From positions 1 through 64,000 of the forward strand of contig NZ_JAGHKO010000014.1 in the NCBI RefSeq assembly GCF_017742245.1: DNA of 64,000 nt, written 5' to 3'. Under the pieces are notes generated by a model, which did not search any database, was not told the DNA's origin, and saw nothing but the letters and a program-made list of their open reading frames with translations. This document shows, piece after piece, positions 46,801 through 54,112 of the stretch (within the stretch, counting starts at the first letter, position 1; the number at the start of each line of letters is the position of its first letter). The translations under genes and the position numbers were made by a program. This stretch comes from Niastella soli. Lineage in GTDB: Bacteria; Bacteroidota; Bacteroidia; Chitinophagales; Chitinophagaceae.

Positions 46801-47302
46801 CCTGCGATATCTGTACGCCTGCTACTTTACCAACCAACGCCTGACTGATAGTAGGTGTTGACAAGTTCAGCTCACTGGCTTTTACACTGGAAATGGCGCC
46901 GGTAACATCGCTCTTTCTGAGCTTTTGATAACCAACAGAAACCTCATCCAGCGTTTTTATATCGTCTTCCAGTTTTACATCAATCACTGAGTGGTTAAAA
47001 ACGGCCACTTCCTGTTTTGCAAAACCGGTATATGAAAAGATCAGGGTACTGTTTACACCTGCTTCAATGCTGAACTTACCGTTTTCATCGGTCATAACCG
47101 CTTTGTTCGTTTTTTTATCCTGCACACTTACAGCAGCTAATGGCTGTCCTTTTGAATCGGTTACCGTACCGGTGACTTTACTGGTTTGCGCCAGTACCGG
47201 TACTGAAATTACCATACAGAGCATGCATGTCCACCACCAGAGGTTCCGGTATATGCTTCTGTAACTTGCTGTGAAACGTTTGTATTGAATTACCTTTCCC
47301 AT
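43862..47302 (-). CDS. SusC/RagA-family TonB-linked outer membrane receptor
   Basis: A 1146-residue receptor, the longest of the four in the window. Signal peptide about 1-38 (LWWWTCMLCMVISVPVLAQ), carboxypeptidase-regulatory-like domain (about 42-115; VTGTVTDSKGQPLAAVSVQ), TonB-box region LDEVSVGYQ, plug with AKIRVRGVGSINASSEPLYV and GSRASGGVVLITTKRG, and a barrel ending FNTGVTVQF. Extra length comes from loop insertions (for example NNCSVCIIKDLYDFPTQ). Together with susD it forms a transport pair of unknown substrate. A double hairpin repeat lies 75 bp upstream of its start. Confidence 0.95.
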   Translation of the reverse strand: MGKVIQYKRFTASYRSIYRNLWWWTCMLCMVISVPVLAQTSKVTGTVTDSKGQPLAAVSVQDKKTNKAVMTDENGKFSIEAGVNSTLIFSYTGFAKQEVAVFNHSVIDVKLEDDIKTLDEVSVGYQKLRKSDVTGAISSVKASELNLSTPTISQALVGKVAGVQISQVSGAPYSGAKIRVRGVGSINASSEPLYVIDGYPVGGNVTQGQGNGGNSTNGYNSATSGNDVFINPDDIESIEILKDAASAAIYGSRASGGVVLITTKRGKSGKGKLSYDFQLGSQSLAKKVKLLNADQFTDLFVNGRNANYKDILIAKGIVWNDAFYSDDNATRVAKSGQAANNCSVCIIKDLYDFPTQKIIAPRYNTDWQDVLYDNALVTRHNLTFSGGNNGVRYLVSGGYLDQPGILNSTYQKRINLRTNIDADVSPKLRISSSVFVTSTNNREVQEGRFNQGPILGALVYMPIFPAYNPDGSLALSYDNAGKSFDGFTYAFQGIENPLALAQRVKITRKGVRTTANASAAYEILKGLTFKVNLGGQSYREKYEYYFPTNLSSGTNGPGTTQATQAANSSAQTLDIQDRLAEYTLNYTKQMGKHSFNALAGYTAQQTSTDVLSVAAKNYINDLVPEVTAVGSTPGDFSLIQNTNSATAGVNVANTGKSVTSLISYLGRVVYSYDRRYSLTGSFRTDASSRFGPENRWGKFGSVSAGWAVSNESFYKDWLGAGSTLKLRASWGLTGNNNIPNYGYEQGVVGAGGYVFGSTVSNANWANGIADPKLGWESTSQFNFGADVTTLNNRVSIIANYYISKSYNLLFNKNVSAFTGGSQVLTNLANSNIRNTGVDLQLDVKAVQTKDFNLNVSGNIMANRNKVISLGDASEIQTAGAERSYITHVTRVGDPVGSFYGVKVAGMVRQSDMDNVNADWATYKSNGNKFPAGYKVKAFPISTFSTTPLNPGDLYFKDKNGDGLITDADKDVIGSPYPKFTYGFNISMNYKMFDFSASFNGSQGNKIVDGQDYYIRNMEGSGNQYALIDQRYRSEDQPGNGHEYRSSRGGSQSNSTRLSDYYLQDGSYFRCTNMTIGVNLNTLAAVKKLNLSGLRWFASVDNAFTVTKYLGYNPEVDFNNGSNLTPGVDYGKYPLVRSFNTGVTVQF

Positions 47303-47376
47303 TTTTGATTTTATTTGTGAGTAGATGCTTATTTATGAGTGGCTCCTTAATTAAAATGCTTTTGTTTACTTTGACC

Positions 47377-47543
47377 AGACCTGTCAGGTCTGCCATCGGG
47401 TGTTCAACAATCAGAGGGCCTAAGCGGTCCCCGCAAAGCGGGGCAGGCTCTGACAGGTCGAGTTTTAATAAAGCGAACCAGACCTGTCAGGTCCAAGCCA
47501 TCAGACTGTTAGGGCAAGACCCAATGATGGACCTTACAGGTCT
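47377..47543. repeat. AGACCTGT hairpin repeat, double copy R2
   Basis: Unit a (47377 to about 47460) starts AGACCTGTCAGGTCT, contains the small hairpin CCCCGC-AAA-GCGGGG and ends GCTCTGACAGGTCG. Unit b (47480-47543) starts AGACCTGTCAGGTCC and ends GGACCTTACAGGTCT. In unit b, GGTCC and GCCATC near the left pair with GATGG and GGACC near the right. Unit b ends five bases before the stop codon of the minus-strand propeller gene. Confidence 0.88.
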
Positions 47544-47548
47544 TGACC

Positions 47549-48424
47549 CTACTTCCAACTAACCATCATATTATTTACATTATCCTTTCTCGAAGAACTA
47601 ACCGCTATGCCTTTTGATCCATCATTCAGAAAGGTAAATCCTTCCAGTTCATCGGTACGATCAAGGTCTACTACTTTTATCACCTGTTGCGTGCCTGTTT
47701 CTATAGACTTATTAAAATCCAGGTAAGTGAACCGCCATTTTCTACCCTCGATCTGGTTTTGAATAAGCACCAGGATATTTTTGCCGGGCACCCATAGAAG
47801 GTTTTGTACCCAGGGCGTACAGGTGAACTTTTTCACCAGCACGCCTTTCTCACTGGTCCTTTTTGCATGTTGTAACAAGGCAGGATCGTAGAGCCTTACT
47901 TCATTTCCTTTATCGCCATAATCAGCGGTGGCCACATACCACTTTCCTTTGTATTGTATATACTCAGGGCGGGTACCCTGTATACAGGCATCGTCTTCGA
48001 TGGTATTAAGCAGATTGCCATCCAGGGTGCCGGTGGTCAATAAACCGGACCAGTTTACACAATAGATCACAGCTTTCCATTTGGAACCGGCAGCATCGAG
48101 CCGAATACTGTTACCAATAAACGTAGGCGATTGTCCATTCCAGGCAATACCGGTTGGGTGATTGATCACATCGGCGCCATTCTCAGTAAGCCGGCATTCT
48201 TTATTTATATACACTGGCGAATCGCCGATCATTTTAAACTCCCTGATCATACCTACTTCCCGGTCGCCATATAAAAAAAGCCGTCCCTTTTGAAAGGAAG
48301 CACCCTGACAGGCGCCCAGTGAATCGATCGTGTGCGCCTGACCGAACTGCATATTGATATTGACAGGATGGTCGGAGGAGAACAGGAAGAACAGGCTTGT
48401 TGTCACGATGGAGATAAGTTTCAT
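47549..48424 (-). CDS. Predicted secreted beta-propeller-like protein, 291 aa
   Basis: The start at 48424 (MKLISIVTTSLFFLFSSDHP) gives a signal peptide; the longer frame to 48511 begins inside a heptamer repeat and is rejected. The sequence shows repeated strand-turn patterns with NHPTGIAWNGQSPTFIGNSI, GTRPEYIQYKGKWYVATADYG, WVQNLLWVPGKNILVLIQNQ and DELEGFTFLNDGSKGIAVSS, compatible with a six-bladed propeller; no catalytic motif or named family is recognised. It lies upstream of susC in the same direction. The stop codon adjoins repeat R2. Confidence 0.65.
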   Translation of the reverse strand: MKLISIVTTSLFFLFSSDHPVNINMQFGQAHTIDSLGACQGASFQKGRLFLYGDREVGMIREFKMIGDSPVYINKECRLTENGADVINHPTGIAWNGQSPTFIGNSIRLDAAGSKWKAVIYCVNWSGLLTTGTLDGNLLNTIEDDACIQGTRPEYIQYKGKWYVATADYGDKGNEVRLYDPALLQHAKRTSEKGVLVKKFTCTPWVQNLLWVPGKNILVLIQNQIEGRKWRFTYLDFNKSIETGTQQVIKVVDLDRTDELEGFTFLNDGSKGIAVSSSRKDNVNNMMVSWK

Positions 48425-48452
48425 AAACAGTGTTTTGAAGAATAAATAAAAT

Positions 48453-48605
48453 GATGAGGTAAGAGGTAAGAAGTAGGATGTACGGCGAAGGCAATACAGA
48501 TCCGAAACCATAACGAGGCTATGATCTTCAAGAATTTCTTACTTCCTATTTCTTACTTCCTATTTCTTACTTCCTATTTCTTACTTCCTATTTCTTACTT
48601 CACCA
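48453..48605. repeat. GAAGTAG-type array with 14-bp TTTCTTACTTCCTA units
   Basis: The left arm (48453-48485) carries GATGAGG, TAAGAGG, TAAGAAG and TAGGATG heptamers. The right arm has four exact 14-bp units TTTCTTACTTCCTA (48535-48590), each two heptamers long, plus a partial one to 48600. The middle (48486-48534) does not clearly match core A. The element fills the gap between the YdcF-like stop (48609) and the propeller gene start. Confidence 0.9.
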
Positions 48606-48608
48606 GGA

Positions 48609-49865
48609 CTAAGGATCTAATGGTTCTGTTGGATTGATGTGCAATGCATCAATGGCCGGATAAAACTCCGCTTCTGTTTCAGTCAGGCGTTTGCCATTCT
48701 GAAAAGGCACTTCATTTAATTCCTTTAAGCATCTTGCGGCAAGTGTGTTAGTGATCATCATACTTTGCCCACCTGAAGTGGTAGTGATACAGGCTTTGTT
48801 GAAGGGCATTCCATACCGGTAAATGAGCCGTACACAGTTTCGTAAGTTGGTAGTGGTATGCCGGGCATGTGGTTCTATAATGATGGCATTCTCAGGTATG
48901 TTCAACTTTTCAATCAGGAACTTTTTCATTTCAATGGCTTCGCACCAGGTAGTCTTGTACGGATGTACTTTACCACCCGACACTACCACAAACGGCGCAG
49001 CGCCTTTTTTATATTGCACGGCAGCCAGCCGGCACCGCAACATCCCTTCTGCACTTAATGGGGTATGAAGATCTTCAGGTCCCGCCCCTGGTACCAGGAT
49101 CACAGAATAGGGATAAGCGGCCCATTTAACTGTTTTTACCTTGTTAAAGGCGGCTTTGTTCACGGTTTCCATCATGGGTTCATAATCAGCAGCCTGTTCG
49201 CGCTCATTTATTTCCAGGTATCGAAGGGCACAGGTGAGTGAGGGTTCAAAAAACAAACGGCTATCGGCACATTCGCTGGCTACGGTATACGTAGTAGTAT
49301 ATAATAAAGAACCGTATCGTTTGTCGTTTACATTGAAACTGATAGAATCTATAAGGGGATAATTCGGCTTTTTTCCTTCTGCATATACACCAATGGCAAA
49401 ATTCACGCCCCGTGCATCCTGTTCCCAGGCTTTTACCAGCAATTCTGCCGGCGAACTGTTTTTAAATAATATGTAGGCACCTGAAGCGATCAAATGTTTT
49501 TGTACCAGTCGGCCCAACACATTGCTTGTATTATATAATGCCGTTAAACGGGCGCTTACCTCCCCTATTTCTTTTTCGCTAAACTCCATGCGTGCTGCAT
49601 AGCAGGGTAAACTACCGGTGCATTCTTTTCCGGCTTTTGAAAGGCCTGTCAATTTATTGGTTGCGATAGCTGCCAACACCGTGTCGTGCTCCAGCATTTT
49701 GCGCACGGCAGTATCCTGTTGCAAAAGTGTAAGTAAATAGTAATTCTTTGTTTGCACAATACTGTTACCCCTGATCAATTTATAGTGGGGATCGGGAGCG
49801 GTCTGTTGACCATTAACCATAATACCAATACCAAATAATAGTGTAGTCAGTACGAATATTCTCAT
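48609..49865 (-). CDS. YdcF/DUF218-family protein, secreted
   Basis: A 418-residue protein with signal peptide (about 1-19, ending VNGQ). The C-terminal half (about 245-400) is a DUF218/YdcF Rossmann-like domain: YSVILVPGAGPEDLHTPLSA, FVVVSGGKVHPYKTTWCEA, NIPENAIIIEPHARHTTTNL, TTTSGGQSMMITNTLAARCL. The N-terminal 220 residues form an extension without recognised family. In Gram-negatives, YdcF-type proteins are linked to envelope functions (SanA/ElyC); the role here is unknown. It is the first gene of the minus-strand block ending in susD. Confidence 0.85.
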   Translation of the reverse strand: MRIFVLTTLLFGIGIMVNGQQTAPDPHYKLIRGNSIVQTKNYYLLTLLQQDTAVRKMLEHDTVLAAIATNKLTGLSKAGKECTGSLPCYAARMEFSEKEIGEVSARLTALYNTSNVLGRLVQKHLIASGAYILFKNSSPAELLVKAWEQDARGVNFAIGVYAEGKKPNYPLIDSISFNVNDKRYGSLLYTTTYTVASECADSRLFFEPSLTCALRYLEINEREQAADYEPMMETVNKAAFNKVKTVKWAAYPYSVILVPGAGPEDLHTPLSAEGMLRCRLAAVQYKKGAAPFVVVSGGKVHPYKTTWCEAIEMKKFLIEKLNIPENAIIIEPHARHTTTNLRNCVRLIYRYGMPFNKACITTTSGGQSMMITNTLAARCLKELNEVPFQNGKRLTETEAEFYPAIDALHINPTEPLDP

Positions 49866-49970
49866 GTTGCCTGGTTGGAATAATTGAGCGCAAAATTGGT
49901 TTAGTTGGGTTATGCTATTGTCAAGAAGACATTATGCAATTATTAAATGTAAGAAAGACATGGGGCAATG

Positions 49971-49998
49971 GGTCGCCTACACCAACGCTTCGGCGACC
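49971..49998. repeat. Hairpin at the edge of the core B element
   Basis: GGTCGCC (49971-49977) and GGCGACC (49992-49998) are exact inverses separated by 14 bp. The right arm leads directly into the heptamer array. Its role is unknown. Confidence 0.6.
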
Positions 49999-50001
49999 GA
50001 A

Positions 50002-50118
50002 GGCAGAAGGCAATAGGCAGTGGGCAATGGGGAATACACCTCAGCGCGGCATTAGAGCCCCAAGCAGAAGGCAAAAGGCAGAAGGCAGACGGCAGAAGGC
50101 AAACAAAAGGCTATAGGC
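50002..50118. repeat. Heptamer/core B element, right copy
   Basis: Five heptamers (GGCAGAA, GGCAATA, GGCAGTG, GGCAATG, GGGAATA; 50002-50036), core B (50037-50063, begins CACCTCAGCGCGG and ends AGAGCCCCAA), then GCAGAAG, GCAAAAG, GCAGAAG, GCAGACG, GCAGAAG (50064-50098) and degenerate units. It is the inverse of 42183-42306, so the two copies bracket the YdcF-propeller-susC-susD block. Hairpin repeat R3 follows. Confidence 0.92.
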
Positions 50119-50143
50119 AAAGGCACTCAAATTTTGCGAAATC

Positions 50144-50207
50144 GACCTGTCAGGATCGCTTCATCAGATCGCGGGTTTTACACCCTATGGCGAACCTCCA
50201 CAGGTCT
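50144..50207. repeat. AGACCTGT hairpin repeat, copy R3
   Basis: A 64-bp copy starting CGACCTGTCAGG (first base changed, A to C) and ending CCTCCACAGGTCT. It is less well paired than R1, R2b and R4b, with GGATCGC near the left and GGCGAACC near the right. It lies in the gap between YdcF and the next susC, next to the core B array. Confidence 0.82.
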
Positions 50208-50281
50208 GGTCAATCCAATTGCTTAAACTATTTAGCACAATTGATTTTCAAACAAGTAAGAAAAAGCCAGTCAAACATACT

Positions 50282-50295
50282 TGTAATCGGTTACA
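50282..50295. promoter_or_regulatory. LacI-type operator TGTAATCGGTTACA, site 1
   Basis: An inverted repeat TGTAA-TCGG-TTACA with a central CG, the form of LacI/GalR-family operators (TGWAAnCGnTTWCA). An identical site lies 394 bp downstream, and both share the flanks TTGTAATCGGTTACATYTT. No LacI-family gene is in the window, so the regulator would be elsewhere. Confidence 0.65.
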
Positions 50296-50494
50296 TCTTG
50301 ATAATAAAAGACGCCCATACAATTCCTGTCTTTTTGAAAACGCTGTCTGGCAGTTAATTAAATACGCTTTTTTGCAAAAATCCTATCATACCCCACATCA
50401 AATCAGCGCCGATAACGGTAATTTTTACACTTTTTAAACCGGGATAGCCCAAATTTCTATAAATAATTGACAGATATCAGTTTACTATCCACGC

Positions 50495-50516
50495 CGGGTT
50501 TTTAAACCCTACCTTT
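50495..50516 (+). promoter_or_regulatory. Promoter-like TACCTTTG with adjacent palindrome
   Basis: TACCTTTG (50509-50516) matches the Bacteroidota -7 consensus. It abuts GGGTTT-TT-AAACCC (50495-50508), a perfect palindrome where a repressor could sit. If used, it would give a leader of about 470 nt before susC containing operator site 2. No good -33 TTG at the standard spacing was seen. Confidence 0.45.
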
Positions 50517-50675
50517 GGAATTAACCCCAGGATCTTCGCCGGCTGAATCATTTTCCTTTCAAATTACCCCTGCTTAAACCTGTCACTGCCTGCCCTTATT
50601 AAACCCGCTGATCCAGCTTAATGAGCCTCTTGGCCCTATCAGGCAAGCTTTGGCCGAAAAAAACCGAATTATTTT

Positions 50676-50689
50676 TGTAATCGGTTACA
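50676..50689. promoter_or_regulatory. LacI-type operator TGTAATCGGTTACA, site 2
   Basis: Identical in all 14 bases to site 1 and 301 bp before the susC start. Two identical operators about 390 bp apart are typical of looping repression by tetrameric LacI-type regulators. A second promoter could lie just downstream (TAATTTCG near 50708), but it is a weak match. Confidence 0.65.
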
Positions 50690-50989
50690 TTTTCTTTCAA
50701 AATGATATAATTTCGTTCCTGATAGCGGCTTCGCTGTCACCATGATTGACAACGATTGAGTATTGAATAACTAATTGCTTGTATGATGCTTGCGGATAAT
50801 CATTCAATTGCCAAACCGGGTATATCCCCTTCTCTCATCACCAATTTTCCCGGAGGCACTCCCATTGATAATACTTTATTAATAATTGTTGACTTCAATC
50901 TGATCCTGATTGGAGCCACAAGCCGGTTACCTGAACCAATTACCACCCCTGTATATCACAAATTATTAGTAACGTCTTAAAATCAAACT
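50690..50989. other. 300-bp leader upstream of susC
   Basis: No gene is called. A 65-codon plus-strand frame (50783-50980) and a startless minus-strand frame through the same stretch are both open; the latter reads like protein (for example VVIGSGNRLVAPIRIRLKST) but has no start or family. It could be an untranslated leader or a decayed gene fragment. Confidence 0.35.
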
Positions 50990-53900
50990 ATGCGTATGCA
51001 AAAGTTAACCAGGCAAAAGATAGTAACCAGCCTGTTCCGGTTGTCTACCGGGCGGTTATTATTTGCTCTTCTGTCCACTGCTTGCTTATTGAGCGGGCCA
51101 CTGCCAGCCGCAGCCCAGCAAAAAACCATTCATGGCCGGGTTACCAATGATTCCGGCTCGGTTATAGTTGGTGCTACTGTTTCCATAAAAGGGAGCAGCA
51201 ACGGCGCTTCCACCAACGAAAAAGGTGAATTTACCCTCTCAGCCACTAAGGGGGCCGTTCTTGTTATTTCAAACGTTGGATTTAAACCAAAAGAAGTAAC
51301 AGTAGGCGATGGCGATCAGTTGAACATTCAATTGTCTACTAATACCCAAAGTTTTGATGAAGTAGTGGTGGTAGGTTATGGTACCCGCCGCAAAAAAGAC
51401 CTTACCGGTTCCGTTGCGAGCGTAAACCTTGAAACAATGGCCAATTCTCCCAATACTAACGTTGGTCAGTATTTGCAGGGGACCGTCCCTGGGTTGAACG
51501 TGGGCTTGTCAACCTATGCCGGTGGCTCACCGCCCATTTCGGTACGCGGTCAAAACACCCTTAGCGGTAACCAGAATGTATTGATCATCGTTGACGGTAT
51601 TCAATACACGGGTTCGCTGTCCTCCATTAATCCAGATGACATTTCTTCTATAGATGTATTAAAAGATGCCAGCTCTACAGCTGTATACGGAGCGCAGGCC
51701 GCCAATGGGGTATTACTGATCACAACCAGAAAAGGCCGCGCCGGCAAACCACGGATCTCTTTCTCCAGTTCTTATGCCAACCAACGGCCTACCAGCAACC
51801 TGCGGCCAATGAACCGCGAAGAATATTTAAAGAATATCACAGAGGCCTACTGGGATAAGGCTTACCTGGCCCCCGATTATACTACCCCCGACCCGACCTT
51901 TAATGTAGCGAATTATGTAGATGCTACCATGAAAGTGAATGGCGTCTTATTGCCCAATGACTATAACTGGTACGAGGCTGCCACCAATACCGGAAGCATT
52001 TATGATAATAACCTGAACATTTCCGGCGGCAGCGACCGGGTAACTTACCTGATCTCGGGTGGACTGACCGATCAAAAAGGATTCGTAATAAATGACATCT
52101 TTAAACGCAAAAGCATCCGGGCCAATATTGAGGTAAAACCACTGAACTGGTGGAAGGTGGGCATAATCTCAAGTGGATCATTTGTAAATCAGGATGGGGC
52201 CGAACCTTCTTTGAACAGCATCATGCGCTGGTCGCCCCTACAGGTGCCGTACGATTCATCTGGTAAACTGATCCCCTTCCCTACCAATACCCTGGAGCCA
52301 AACCCGTTCACTACTTATTATGTTGACGACAAAGAAAGACACAATTATATCTTTGCCAACATCTATACCGACATCGATCTGCCTTTTCTGAAAGGACTCA
52401 ATTACCGCATGAACTTCGGTAATAACTACACGGTTGACCAGCATTTCTTTAGCAGTATTTATGGTGCCAACTCAACTGGTGAAGCGTCAAAATACAATAG
52501 AGAATATTACGATTACACGTTCGACAACATCCTTACCTATAGCAAAACATTTGGCAAACATGACATCTCAGGCACCTTGTTATATGGCGCTATAGAAAGA
52601 AGAGCTGACTCAACGTACGCAAGAGCGACCGGGTTCGACCGCCTTACACTTAGTTATAATAATCTTTCCCTGGGTACTGTTTTTAATGATACTTCGGGCC
52701 AGTGGACAGAAAGATTGAACTACCAAATGGCCAGGTTCAACTATAAATACAACGATAAATACCTGTTAACGGCTACCATTCGCCGCGATGGCTTCTCGGG
52801 TTTTGCCGCCAACAATAAGTATGCATACTTCCCTACAGCCGCCCTGGGGTGGATCATGTCCTCTGAAGACTTTATGAAAGAGGTGTCGTTTGTTGATTAC
52901 CTGAAACTAAGAGCAGGGTTTGGCTTAAGTGGTAACCAAACGCCCCGATATACGTCCATAGCAAGGGTTAATGTTAATCCTGCTTATGTATTTGGTGATG
53001 GCAGCAGCCCTGCCATTGGTCAACAGGTGGTGGCCCTGGGTAACCCCGATCTGAAATGGGAAAAAACGCGGGGGCTCAACTTCGGCGTTGATTTTAATAT
53101 GCTCAAAAACCGCCTGTACGGTAATATTGATGTGTATTTTAACAGCACCAAAGACCTTTTATACAGTATTGCCATCCCCGATATTACCGGTTTCTCCATC
53201 ATACAAACCAATGTGGGTGAATTGCGCAATAACGGGATAGAAGCCTCCATCTCTTATAAAATTCTGGACCAAAAAGATTTTCGCTGGACGGCTACTGCCA
53301 ATGTATGGCACAACAAGAACAAGATCGTTACCATTACCGGCACCGATGCCGATCATGATGGTAAAGAAGATGACCTGCCGGCAAGTGGCTTATTCATAGA
53401 TAAATCACGCAATGCCATATACGATTATCAACCCGCTGGCATTTATCAGGTTGGAGAAACCCGGATCCCCGGCTTCCAGGTGGGTACGGAAAAATTGGTT
53501 GATCAGAACAAGGACAACGACATTACCCCCGACAAAGACCGGGTTTTCCTGGGCAGAAGAGAACCAGCTTACCAGCTGAGCCTGTATAACCAGTTCTCCT
53601 GGAAGGCACTGTCTGTAAGTATTTTCTTTAACTCCGTTCAAGGTGGCAAAGACGGCTACCTGGGCCCCAACAGCCCCTTCTACTTCCGTGACGACAATGC
53701 TATCCGTAATAACTATCCGGTGCAAACCAATTTCTGGTCGCCTGCTAATCCTTCGGGCAAATATCCCCGCAATATTACAGGCACCCATGCCAAGATTGAA
53801 CCCGCTGCTGCTACCAGCAATCCTACGGTGCACCAAATATGGCAGAAAAGAAACTTTGTCAGACTGCAGGACGTTTCCGTTTCCTATAATCTTACCAGCC

Positions 53901-54085
53901 TGATCAAGACCGTAAAATTCCAGTCATTAAGTGTATTTGTAAGCGGTAAGAACTTAAAAACCTGGACCAACTGGGAAGGTTGGGACCCTGAAGCGCTCGA
54001 TCTGAATAATCAACCTATGGGTTTAATAACAAATGGTCGACCAGTAATGAAAGCATTTTCAGTGGGTATTAACATTACATATTAG
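50990..54085 (+). CDS. SusC/RagA-family TonB-linked outer membrane receptor
   Basis: First gene of the right-hand carbohydrate locus, 1031 residues. Signal peptide about 1-42 (RLLFALLSTACLLSGPLPAA, then AQQ), carboxypeptidase-regulatory-like domain (about 45-115; IHGRVTNDSGSVIVGATVS), TonB-box region DEVVVVGYGT, plug with SVRGQNTLSGNQNVLIIVDG and GAQAANGVLLITTRKG, and a barrel ending AFSVGINITY. The likely control is by the LacI-type sites upstream. It pairs with the SusD 28 bp downstream and probably imports products of the GH2/GH43 enzymes. Confidence 0.95.
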   Translation: MRMQKLTRQKIVTSLFRLSTGRLLFALLSTACLLSGPLPAAAQQKTIHGRVTNDSGSVIVGATVSIKGSSNGASTNEKGEFTLSATKGAVLVISNVGFKPKEVTVGDGDQLNIQLSTNTQSFDEVVVVGYGTRRKKDLTGSVASVNLETMANSPNTNVGQYLQGTVPGLNVGLSTYAGGSPPISVRGQNTLSGNQNVLIIVDGIQYTGSLSSINPDDISSIDVLKDASSTAVYGAQAANGVLLITTRKGRAGKPRISFSSSYANQRPTSNLRPMNREEYLKNITEAYWDKAYLAPDYTTPDPTFNVANYVDATMKVNGVLLPNDYNWYEAATNTGSIYDNNLNISGGSDRVTYLISGGLTDQKGFVINDIFKRKSIRANIEVKPLNWWKVGIISSGSFVNQDGAEPSLNSIMRWSPLQVPYDSSGKLIPFPTNTLEPNPFTTYYVDDKERHNYIFANIYTDIDLPFLKGLNYRMNFGNNYTVDQHFFSSIYGANSTGEASKYNREYYDYTFDNILTYSKTFGKHDISGTLLYGAIERRADSTYARATGFDRLTLSYNNLSLGTVFNDTSGQWTERLNYQMARFNYKYNDKYLLTATIRRDGFSGFAANNKYAYFPTAALGWIMSSEDFMKEVSFVDYLKLRAGFGLSGNQTPRYTSIARVNVNPAYVFGDGSSPAIGQQVVALGNPDLKWEKTRGLNFGVDFNMLKNRLYGNIDVYFNSTKDLLYSIAIPDITGFSIIQTNVGELRNNGIEASISYKILDQKDFRWTATANVWHNKNKIVTITGTDADHDGKEDDLPASGLFIDKSRNAIYDYQPAGIYQVGETRIPGFQVGTEKLVDQNKDNDITPDKDRVFLGRREPAYQLSLYNQFSWKALSVSIFFNSVQGGKDGYLGPNSPFYFRDDNAIRNNYPVQTNFWSPANPSGKYPRNITGTHAKIEPAAATSNPTVHQIWQKRNFVRLQDVSVSYNLTSLIKTVKFQSLSVFVSGKNLKTWTNWEGWDPEALDLNNQPMGLITNGRPVMKAFSVGINITY

Positions 54086-54112
54086 TAGTCTATTACGGTT
54101 AAAAAAAATATC

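Noticed and set aside
42064-50207. Calling the bracketed block a transposon
   Set aside because: No transposase, integrase or target-site duplication was seen; only the repeat layout supports mobility.
50783-50980. 65-residue plus-strand ORF upstream of susC, and a startless minus-strand frame in the same stretch
   Set aside because: No start context, signal or family; kept only as a note on the leader region.
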